Shown here in pieces: positions 57,895-64,000 of a stretch of 64,000 bases of DNA; positions within the stretch are counted from its first letter, which is position 1; every line of letters starts with the position of its first letter. The translations under genes and the position numbers were made by a program. The DNA is taken from positions 1-64,000 of the forward strand of contig CAZPBY010000002.1 of assembly GCA_964584785.1 (NCBI GenBank). Reading direction: 5' to 3'. This DNA is from JAHFTY01 sp964584785. Lineage in GTDB: Bacteria; Acidobacteriota; Terriglobia; 20CM-2-55-15. The notes below the pieces were generated by a model. The model had not been told where the DNA came from. It did no database searches and worked only from the letters and a program-made list of their open reading frames with translations.

Positions 57895-60162
57895 ATGAGT
57901 GTTCAGCGACCCATTGCGTTCGCCCACAGTAAGCAAGGCCTGCCAAAGGAGCAGTGGCACGCACTTGAGGATCACCTCCAGGGAACTGCAAGACGGGCAT
58001 CGGACTTCGCCGGGAAATTCGGCAGTGCGGCATGGGGATGGTATGCCGGCCTTTGGCATGATTTGGGCAAGTTCGCCCCGGATTGGCAGTCCTTTCTTAT
58101 AGAGGCCGGGGAGGACGCTTCCTCACTCGGAGAAGAAACGCCTGGTCGTACCGGTGCACGACGAAGGCGCGGTCCCGACCACAGCACGGCTGGAGCTCTT
58201 CATGCCTGTCAGGTCATAAAGAACGCGTTTGTTTCAAAGCTTCTCAGTTTTGTCATTGCCTCCCATCATGCGGGTCTGGCGAATGAAGCTGACTTCGAGA
58301 CCCGTTTAAAGGATGAAAGTAAGCGAGAGCGGTATCGTACCGTCCGTGATTCGGCGATACCGTCGATCTTAGCGATGCCCGCTGAACCTGCGTATCCAGC
58401 ATTCTTTCCAGGTGATGGTGATCAGAATCGGCAGAAACGCAGGTTTGAAATGCTCATCCGCTTCGCGTTTTCAGCGCTCGTCGATGCCGACTTTCTCGAT
58501 ACCGAACGCTTCATGGAAGAAAACCAGGCACGCTCGGGCAATCGGAAGGACTGGCCGCCGCTGGCGGAATACCTCGAACCTCTTGAGGCTCATCTGAAAG
58601 CGCTCTCCGAAGTTGCCAATGCTGGAGCATCTGTGAACCAGGCGCGATCGAATGTCTTGAGATGGTGCCTCGCGGCGGCAGCCGGCAACCGTGGAGCCTA
58701 CACCCTGACGGTTCCGACGGGCGGTGGAAAAACGCTGGCGTCTTTGTTGTTCGCGCTCCGCCACGCGAAGCATTACGGTTTGGATCGGATCATTGTCGCC
58801 CTCCCATTTCTATCCATCCTCGATCAGACTGCGAGCGTTTTCCGGGAAATTTTTGAACCGCATTTTGGCACCCGGACGCTTGTAGAGCACCAAAGCACGA
58901 TCAGATCCGAGCGAGACACCCAACGAAACCGATTGGCCACCGAGAATTGGGACGCGCCATTGATCGTTACCACACAGGTTCAATTGTTCGAGAGTCTCTT
59001 CGCGCGCCGCCCGAGCGACTGCCGGAAGCTTCACAATCTTGCCAACAGCGTGATTATTCTGGACGAGGTTCAAAGCCTTCCAGTTGGTCTTCTGGACCCG
59101 GTTCTCGAGGGTCTGCAAGATCTGAAAGAAAACTACGGCGCAACCCTTGTGCTCACGACGGCCACGCAGCCCGCACTGCATAGCCGCCGGCTCGGCCAGA
59201 AACTTTTTTACGGCCTGACACCAAAACCGGCAGAAATCGTTCCTGAAGCATCTATCAATTCGCTGTTTGACTCCCTTCGCCGTGTGGATGTGCATTGGCC
59301 GGCCAACACAGCGCCCACTTCTTGGGAGGATCTCGCCGTCCAGGTCTGCGCCATACCTCACGCACTGGTCATTGTTCACCGGCGGGCGGATGCCGCAGAG
59401 CTATGGCAGTTTGTTTCTGGAGGGAAGCCTCATGCGTTGCACCTCTCCGCTTTGATGTGCCCGGCGCACCGGCGCGCGGTACTTTCCAACATCCGCCGTC
59501 GCTTGGCAACCGGCGAAGAGTGTCACGTTGTCTCCACGCAGCTTGTTGAGGCAGGCGTGGACATCGACTTCCCTGTTGTCTTTCGCGCGATGGCTGGTCT
59601 GGAATCGCTTGCGCAATCGGCGGGACGTTGCAATCGAGAGGGCAAACTCGCCCGAGGATCGTTCTTTGTCTACCACGCTGAAACAGAGCCCGTCGGATCG
59701 TTGAAACATCATAAACAGATCGCCGAAACCATGCTCGCAAGCAATCCCAGCCTTGATCTGACATCGACTGAAACATTCCGGGAGTATTTCGACAGGCTTT
59801 ATGCCGAGCGTTCGACAGATGTGAAACGTATTCAGGTCTGCAGACAGATGCTGAAATTTGAAGACACCGCCAGTCTGTTTCGGATGATTGATGACGTCAC
59901 GACCACTGTCTTCATCCCGTACGATGGGGGAGCCGAACGTAACATCGCTGAAATTCGCGCAGCTGGCCCGAGTCGGGAGCGGTTTCGGACCCTTCAGCCA
60001 TACGGCGTGGGCATTTATCCAGACGCGATCGCGAAACTCCAAAATCGCGGTGCTGTGGAGCTCCTTCACGACTCCGTCTGGGTTCTCGTGTCGAAAGCGG
60101 ACTATGACCCGAATTTGGGTCTTCGCGTAGATCGCGAAGGATTTGACGCATTCATCGTGTGA
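57895..60162 (+). CDS. cas3: Cas3 helicase-nuclease, type I-C
   Basis: The 755-residue protein joins an N-terminal HD nuclease to a superfamily 2 helicase. HD residues are seen in FAHS (His11), HDLGK (His55, Asp56), DHST (His96) and SHHAG (His124, His125). Helicase motif I is PTGGGKT at 274-280, motif II LDEVQ near 389-393, motif III LTTATQPAL near 434-442, and motif VI QSAGRCNREG near 578-587. It degrades DNA marked by Cascade. It is the first gene of the cas operon, with cas5c 12 bases downstream. The ATG has no spaced Shine-Dalgarno, but the conserved FAHS begins at residue 9, so the start is sound. Confidence 0.96.
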   Translation: MSVQRPIAFAHSKQGLPKEQWHALEDHLQGTARRASDFAGKFGSAAWGWYAGLWHDLGKFAPDWQSFLIEAGEDASSLGEETPGRTGARRRRGPDHSTAGALHACQVIKNAFVSKLLSFVIASHHAGLANEADFETRLKDESKRERYRTVRDSAIPSILAMPAEPAYPAFFPGDGDQNRQKRRFEMLIRFAFSALVDADFLDTERFMEENQARSGNRKDWPPLAEYLEPLEAHLKALSEVANAGASVNQARSNVLRWCLAAAAGNRGAYTLTVPTGGGKTLASLLFALRHAKHYGLDRIIVALPFLSILDQTASVFREIFEPHFGTRTLVEHQSTIRSERDTQRNRLATENWDAPLIVTTQVQLFESLFARRPSDCRKLHNLANSVIILDEVQSLPVGLLDPVLEGLQDLKENYGATLVLTTATQPALHSRRLGQKLFYGLTPKPAEIVPEASINSLFDSLRRVDVHWPANTAPTSWEDLAVQVCAIPHALVIVHRRADAAELWQFVSGGKPHALHLSALMCPAHRRAVLSNIRRRLATGEECHVVSTQLVEAGVDIDFPVVFRAMAGLESLAQSAGRCNREGKLARGSFFVYHAETEPVGSLKHHKQIAETMLASNPSLDLTSTETFREYFDRLYAERSTDVKRIQVCRQMLKFEDTASLFRMIDDVTTTVFIPYDGGAERNIAEIRAAGPSRERFRTLQPYGVGIYPDAIAKLQNRGAVELLHDSVWVLVSKADYDPNLGLRVDREGFDAFIV

Positions 60163-60174
60163 AAGGAAACCAGC

Positions 60175-60816
60175 ATGTCCATTCGATCTCGCATATGGAA
60201 AGTTCGAATGTTCGGGCCATACGCCTGTTTCACGCGGCCCGAACTAAAAACCGAACGGGTTTCCTATGAAGTAATGACGCCTTCCGCCGCACGCGGCGTT
60301 CTTGAAGCGATTTTGTGGAAACCGGCGATAACTTGGACCATCGAGCGAATACATGTGCTGGCGCCGATCCGGTTTACAGCGGTCCGGCGCAATGAGGTGA
60401 ACAGCAAGTTGGCAGTGCGAGGCGATGTTGCGAATTACTACGCCGACGAAGACAGGGCGCAACGAAATTCAATCGTTCTTACAAATGTCGATTACGTCGT
60501 TGAAGCGCATTTCAATATGACGGACCGGGCTGGACCGGAGGACAATCTCGCCAAATTCGAAGACATGTTCTCGAGACGATTGTCAAAGGGCCAATCCTTC
60601 CACGCTCCATATCTCGGATGCCGCGAATTCGCTGCTCGTTTTGAGCCGGCCCCAGATACGTGGCACGTACCCGAAGAGCTTCGCGGACGGCGGGAACTTG
60701 GACTCATGCTCCACGACCTCGATTTTGCGGCGGACCGCAGCGGGCGCGCGACGCCGCGGTTTTTCCCCGCCGTTCTCGATCGGGGGACTCTGGAGATATC
60801 GGAGGCATTCACGTGA
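60175..60816 (+). CDS. cas5c: Cas5c/Cas5d crRNA-processing subunit
   Basis: The 213-residue RAMP protein begins RSRIWKVRMFGPYACFTRPE and has ERVSYEVMTPSAARGVLEAI near residues 23-42, the N-terminal Cas5d signature. RRNEVNSKL near 66-74 and the C-terminal RELGLMLHDLDF near 180-191 are also conserved. In type I-C, which lacks Cas6, this subunit cleaves pre-crRNA and then stays bound to the crRNA 5' handle. The ATG follows AAAGGAAAC. The stop TGA overlaps the GTG start of cas8c. Residues such as Tyr and His of the processing site were not mapped individually. Confidence 0.95.
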   Translation: MSIRSRIWKVRMFGPYACFTRPELKTERVSYEVMTPSAARGVLEAILWKPAITWTIERIHVLAPIRFTAVRRNEVNSKLAVRGDVANYYADEDRAQRNSIVLTNVDYVVEAHFNMTDRAGPEDNLAKFEDMFSRRLSKGQSFHAPYLGCREFAARFEPAPDTWHVPEELRGRRELGLMLHDLDFAADRSGRATPRFFPAVLDRGTLEISEAFT

Positions 60817-62606
60817 TTTATCAGGCTCTATACGAACTCGCAGAGCGTGAAGGGCTCCTTACTGCCCCGGCATACGAACCGGCTGAGGTTGCATACCTGA
60901 TCAAGCTCGGACCTGGCGGGGACTATCTAGGATACTCGGCCCCGCGTGACGAGCCCACGCTTGATAGGAAGGGAAAACCCCGCGGAAAGCCTCGCCCGCC
61001 GAAGCGAAGTATACCGAGAAGATCGAGTAGAACCGTCCAAGACCAGGCAGAATTTCTGGTCGACAAGGCAGAGTATGTCTTCGGAATCGATCCCAATCCA
61101 AAGAACGAGAGAACTCCTGAGAAACTTGCACTTCGTCGCAAGCTGTTCATTGGTTACATCGAGGAGGCATATGGTGATCTTCACTCCGAGGCACTCGCTG
61201 CGGTAATTGCGTTTCTTAATGGCGACATTCCCTCAGAACTCGACTCGCTACTCCATCCAGAGAAAGAAAGCGAGAGAAGTCAACGGGCGGGAGAACTGTT
61301 TGCGTTCGTTTACGAGCCGGAAAGCCCGTTGGATTGTGTGCATGATTTGCCCGGCATCAAAAAATGGTTTGCGAGACGACTCGAAGAGAAGGATGCCGAT
61401 TTGATTGGGCAATGTCTGGTGACCGGAGCGCACGACGCGTCTCTCACGCGGCTGCATGGCGCACCAAAAAACATCCCTCCAGTCGCGAAGACTAAAGGCG
61501 GCGTTCCTTTGACGTCGGTTAATAAGGATGCATTCAAGAGCTACCTTCTTGATGCGATGCAGTGTGCTCCGATTTCCCGTAAGGCAAACATTGCTGTGGA
61601 AACGGCCCTCAACCGCCTTCTGGATCCCAGCTACCCGAAAGCAGACGGCACACGATACGAACCACGCCGGTTTAATTTAAGTTCCGACACGGTGCTGTTG
61701 TTTTGGGCCCGTGAGGAAGTGCGACTTGATTGGTTCAGCGGAATCGAAAGCGAGTCTCCGGAAAAGGTTGCTGAGGTATTGCGATCACCATACAAAGAAC
61801 GGGCGGCTCCCATCGACGACCCGAGTGCTTTCTACGCGCTGATCCTTTCGGGATCCCAAGGCCGCGCGATCGTCCGATCATTCGTTCAATCGACTGTGGC
61901 TAATGTAGCCCGGGCAGTCGATCGATATCGTGATGAAGTCCGCATCGTTCGGCCGTATGGCCAACCCGAAGGAAGTTTCGGGCTCCTGGACTATCGGCGC
62001 GCCCTCGCTGTGCGGAAGGACCTTGAATTATTGCCGCCGGCTCTCGCAACCGATCTCTATCTTGCCATCATCTTCAAACGACCGTTTCCGCAATCGATTT
62101 TGGAGACGATCGTCCGCCGAAACCGAGCCGAGTTTTTGCCCAAACGTGAGAACACCGAAGCGCGCGACGACATGCTCCTTGCGACTCGCTGCAGTCTTCT
62201 GAAGGCATGGCTCAATCGAAATCGAAAGGAGAACATAACCGTGGGTTTGGATCGACAGCGTGTAGAACCATCCTACCGTCTCGGCCGCCTTCTGGCGGTC
62301 ATCGATCGTCTCCAGCAGGATGCTTTGGGGAATGTTAACGCCACTCTCGTCGACCGCTATTACGGAAGCGCGTCGAGCACACCTGAGTCGGTTTTTCCAA
62401 CGCTGCTACGACGCTCGCAACACCATCTTGGCAAGCTGCGGAGGGAAAAACCGGGACTCGCGGTGAACACAGAGAAGCTGCTGCAAGAGATCGTCGCCAA
62501 TCTGGCCCGATTTCCAAAGACCATGAGCCTTGAAGAGCAGGGGTTGTTCGCGCTCGGTTTTTATCACCAGCGTCAGGACTTTTTCACGAAAAGGGAGGAC
62601 ATCTAA
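60813..62606 (+). CDS. cas8c: Cas8c (Csd1) large Cascade subunit
   Basis: The 597-residue protein begins with GTG at 60813 (IYQALYELAEREGLL), read as a GTGA overlap with cas5c; GGAGG lies about 8 bases upstream. The open frame extends further 5' but only inside cas5c. The order of motifs, DEPTLDRKGKPRGKPRPPKR near 45-65, KAEYVFGIDPNPKNERTPEK near 85-105 and GDIPSELDSLL near 140, matches Cas8c. It recognises the PAM and organises Cascade. The last 121 residues are also expected to be made separately as Cas11c from an internal GTG at 62241. Confidence 0.95.
   Translation: MIYQALYELAEREGLLTAPAYEPAEVAYLIKLGPGGDYLGYSAPRDEPTLDRKGKPRGKPRPPKRSIPRRSSRTVQDQAEFLVDKAEYVFGIDPNPKNERTPEKLALRRKLFIGYIEEAYGDLHSEALAAVIAFLNGDIPSELDSLLHPEKESERSQRAGELFAFVYEPESPLDCVHDLPGIKKWFARRLEEKDADLIGQCLVTGAHDASLTRLHGAPKNIPPVAKTKGGVPLTSVNKDAFKSYLLDAMQCAPISRKANIAVETALNRLLDPSYPKADGTRYEPRRFNLSSDTVLLFWAREEVRLDWFSGIESESPEKVAEVLRSPYKERAAPIDDPSAFYALILSGSQGRAIVRSFVQSTVANVARAVDRYRDEVRIVRPYGQPEGSFGLLDYRRALAVRKDLELLPPALATDLYLAIIFKRPFPQSILETIVRRNRAEFLPKRENTEARDDMLLATRCSLLKAWLNRNRKENITVGLDRQRVEPSYRLGRLLAVIDRLQQDALGNVNATLVDRYYGSASSTPESVFPTLLRRSQHHLGKLRREKPGLAVNTEKLLQEIVANLARFPKTMSLEEQGLFALGFYHQRQDFFTKREDI
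62225..62231 (+). promoter_or_regulatory. Internal Shine-Dalgarno for Cas11c within cas8c
   Basis: AAAGGAG at 62225-62231 lies 9 bases before an in-frame GTG (62241). The spacing is ideal, and the run is embedded in codons for Asn-Arg-Lys-Glu. This is the signal expected for internal initiation of the type I-C small subunit. Confidence 0.7.
62241..62606 (+). CDS. cas11c: Cas11c small subunit, nested inside cas8c (predicted)
   Basis: Internal initiation at GTG 62241 in the cas8c frame would make a 121-residue protein starting MGLDRQRVEPSYRLGRLLAVI. Separate Cas11c production from the 3' part of cas8c is established for other type I-C Cascades. Here the length, the helical content, the conserved SYRLGRLLAV start and the AAAGGAG ribosome binding site all agree with it. 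The product should line the backbone of Cascade with two copies. Not shown experimentally here; a full-length Cas8c is also encoded by the same DNA. Confidence 0.72.
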   Translation: MGLDRQRVEPSYRLGRLLAVIDRLQQDALGNVNATLVDRYYGSASSTPESVFPTLLRRSQHHLGKLRREKPGLAVNTEKLLQEIVANLARFPKTMSLEEQGLFALGFYHQRQDFFTKREDI

Positions 62607-62607
62607 C

Positions 62608-63474
62608 GTGAGCGAGCTTAAGAACCGTTACGACTTTGTCTTTTTATTTGACGTCCAGGACGGAAATCCAAACGGCGATCCGGATGCCGGCAACCTGCCG
62701 CGGATCGACCCGGAGACCGGTCACGGAATTGTGACCGACGTGTGCTTAAAACGGAAAATTCGCAACTATATCCAGCTTTCCAAACCCTCGGAAAAGGGAT
62801 ACGACATTTTTGTGAAGGAGAAGGCTGTACTGAACAATCTGATCAAGGAAGCACACCAGGAAGAGGAAGTGAGAACGAAAGATAAGGGCGAGCGGACCGA
62901 GGCTGCTCGAAAAGTAATGTGCCGGCGATTCTTCGATGTCCGCTGCTTCGGGGCTGTGATGTCTACGGGTGAAAATGCGGGACAGGTGAGAGGGCCGGTT
63001 CAACTTACGTTCTCCCGGTCCGTCGATCCCGTCGTGACACTTGAACACAGCATCACCCGAATGGCAGTTGCGACGCCGGAAGAGGCGTTGAAGCAGGAAG
63101 GGGATAATCGCACTATGGGCCGCAAGTCAACTATTCCTTACGGGCTGTACGTTTGCCGGGGTTTCGTATCGCCCTCGTTGGCTATCGGCGACCGGGGAAC
63201 GGGAATGACCGCCGAGGACCTAGAACTGATTTGGGAGTCCCTTATGAAGATGTTTGAACATGATCATTCGGCAGCGCGCGGACTCATGTCATCTCGTCAG
63301 CTTTTTATTTTCAGACATGCCTCCCACCTCGGCAATGCGCCGGCTCATCAGCTCTTCGACCGAATTCAAATCGGTAGGAAGGACGATACGAAGCCGGCGC
63401 GCTCATTTTCCGACTACCAGGTTGTCGTAAATCGCAATGAAATGCCCGCCGGGATTGAACTAATGGAAAGATAG
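62608..63474 (+). CDS. cas7c: Cas7c (Csd2) Cascade backbone subunit
   Basis: The 288-residue RAMP protein begins SELKNRYDFVFLFDVQDGNP, followed by NGDPDAGNLPRIDPETGHG. This N-terminus is the standard Csd2 signature. VTDVCLKRKIRNYI near 44-57, FFDVRCFGAVMSTGENAGQVRGPVQLTFSRS near 110-140, and QLFIFRHASHLGNAPAHQLFDRI near 230-252 are further family blocks. Multiple copies bind the crRNA spacer. The GTG start at 62608 has AGGGAGG about 10 bases upstream and follows the cas8c stop by one base. An ATG further upstream lies inside cas8c and would give a longer but unnatural N-terminus. Confidence 0.95.
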   Translation: MSELKNRYDFVFLFDVQDGNPNGDPDAGNLPRIDPETGHGIVTDVCLKRKIRNYIQLSKPSEKGYDIFVKEKAVLNNLIKEAHQEEEVRTKDKGERTEAARKVMCRRFFDVRCFGAVMSTGENAGQVRGPVQLTFSRSVDPVVTLEHSITRMAVATPEEALKQEGDNRTMGRKSTIPYGLYVCRGFVSPSLAIGDRGTGMTAEDLELIWESLMKMFEHDHSAARGLMSSRQLFIFRHASHLGNAPAHQLFDRIQIGRKDDTKPARSFSDYQVVVNRNEMPAGIELMER

Positions 63475-63526
63475 CTCAGAGTGGGGTCACCGAGTTACTC
63501 TATGCCGGTCCAAGAGACTTTTGTTC

Positions 63527-64000
63527 ATGTTCCTAGAAGACGACCTCTTGCCGATCAGCGCTCTGCAGCACATGATTTTTTGCGAACGTCAAGCCGCGCT
63601 GATTCATGTGGAACGCTTGTGGGATGAGAATCCTCATACAGTAGAAGGGCGTCACCTGCACCACATTGCAAACGAACCTGGACACGAAACTCGAGGATCG
63701 GTACGGATTGTCCGCGGCTTGCCGCTGCGGAGTCTGAATCTGGGTGTCGCCGGGACAGCGGATGTGGTCGAATTCCACGGCTGGCCGGGACCAGTTCGGG
63801 CGTTTCCAATAGAGTACAAGAAGGGTAAACCGAAGCGTCATCGAGCCGATGAAGTGCAGCTATGCGCGCAGGCGATCTGTCTGGAGGAAATGCTGCAATG
63901 CGCGGTTCCAGCCGGCGCTTTGTTTTATGGTCGGATTCGTCATCGCCTGAACGTCGATTTCGATCCGGCGCTCCGTGAGCTCACCGTTCAGACCGCGGTA
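63527..64000 (+). CDS. cas4: Cas4 adaptation nuclease, partial at the right edge
   Basis: An ATG at 63527 opens a frame that runs past the window edge, 158 codons seen. The N-terminus LPISALQHMIFCERQAALIHVERLW is the Cas4 start, with Cys19 as the first iron-sulfur ligand. The RecB-like nuclease blocks are GTADVVEFHG near residues 75-84 (Asp), PIEYKKGKPKRHRADEVQLCAQA near 94-116 (Glu-x-Lys), and LEEMLQC near 119-125. The other three Cys and the C-terminus lie outside. In type I-C, cas4 helps select PAM-containing prespacers and precedes cas1 and cas2. A weak AAGAGA is upstream; 52 bases separate it from cas7c. The family call is firm. Confidence 0.92.
   Translation, partial: MFLEDDLLPISALQHMIFCERQAALIHVERLWDENPHTVEGRHLHHIANEPGHETRGSVRIVRGLPLRSLNLGVAGTADVVEFHGWPGPVRAFPIEYKKGKPKRHRADEVQLCAQAICLEEMLQCAVPAGALFYGRIRHRLNVDFDPALRELTVQTAV

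Overview
The window looks like a G+C-rich, single-chromosome stretch from a soil or environmental bacterium, most likely an Acidobacteriota member. Three Oar-type TonB-dependent receptors carry an N-terminal carboxypeptidase-regulatory-like domain. There is also an exported protein with the GDFNTYVMW signature often seen in that phylum, many secreted amidohydrolases and peptidases, and palindromic repeats scattered between genes. The taxonomic call is an inference from gene content. No rRNA is present.

Layout. 1-4150: ATP-dependent DNA ligase (cut by the left edge), a DUF3592 membrane protein, a MoaD/ThiS-like plus BNR-propeller gene pair, a 21-bp minisatellite, and a small conserved protein. 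4370-6840: an F0-only ATP synthase operon (atpZ-atpI-atpB-atpE-atpF, minus strand). 7150-12062: lipoprotein, M23 peptidase, exported creatininase homologue, DUF1028 protein and CapA-family phosphoesterase, separated by palindromic repeats. 12190-13530: HMG-CoA lyase and a 4HBT thioesterase. 13537-19585: two large TonB receptors.

20009-28970 is a histidine-themed plus-strand block. It holds tRNA-His, hisS, urocanase, an aminotransferase, a CoA-transferase, imidazolonepropionase, formiminotransferase-cyclodeaminase and an unknown gene. Histidine ammonia-lyase is not present. The tRNA-His has A73 and no encoded G-1, and the HisRS carries a KPGPGRFREF motif-2 loop. This looks like the non-canonical histidine identity pair known from a clade of Alphaproteobacteria. 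hisS starts one base after the tRNA.

29687-41350: DUF5666 protein, VOC protein plus aldehyde dehydrogenase, a class A PBP with an Ala/Pro insertion, an exported conserved protein, a radical SAM protein, a Tat-exported PEP-mutase/isocitrate-lyase homologue, the methionine-salvage genes mtnB-mtnD-mtnC, and pterin carbinolamine dehydratase. 41589-54995: M20 peptidase, a hybrid histidine kinase with an ethylene-receptor-like sensor domain, two DUF2157-like membrane proteins, a third TonB receptor, a phosphate unit (Pit transporter, PhoR-like kinase, divergent DUF47 accessory), and a DUF1028-TPR protein. 55518-57695: HupE/UreJ protein and a P1 (DmpA) peptidase.

57895-64000: a type I-C CRISPR-Cas operon, cas3-cas5c-cas8c-cas7c-cas4, cut by the right edge. 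The adaptation genes cas1 and cas2 and any array lie outside. A strong internal ribosome binding site and GTG in the last fifth of cas8c predict the nested small subunit Cas11c.

Between the genes are at least five kinds of long palindrome, two of them present in two or three copies. Several unlinked genes have a -10 box only 6-11 bases before a start codon with no Shine-Dalgarno sequence, suggesting leaderless transcripts. The observations I rate highest are the tRNA-His/HisRS pair and its one-base junction, the complete set of ethylene-binding residues in the hybrid kinase, the nested Cas11c start, and the MoaD-BNR-minisatellite locus.
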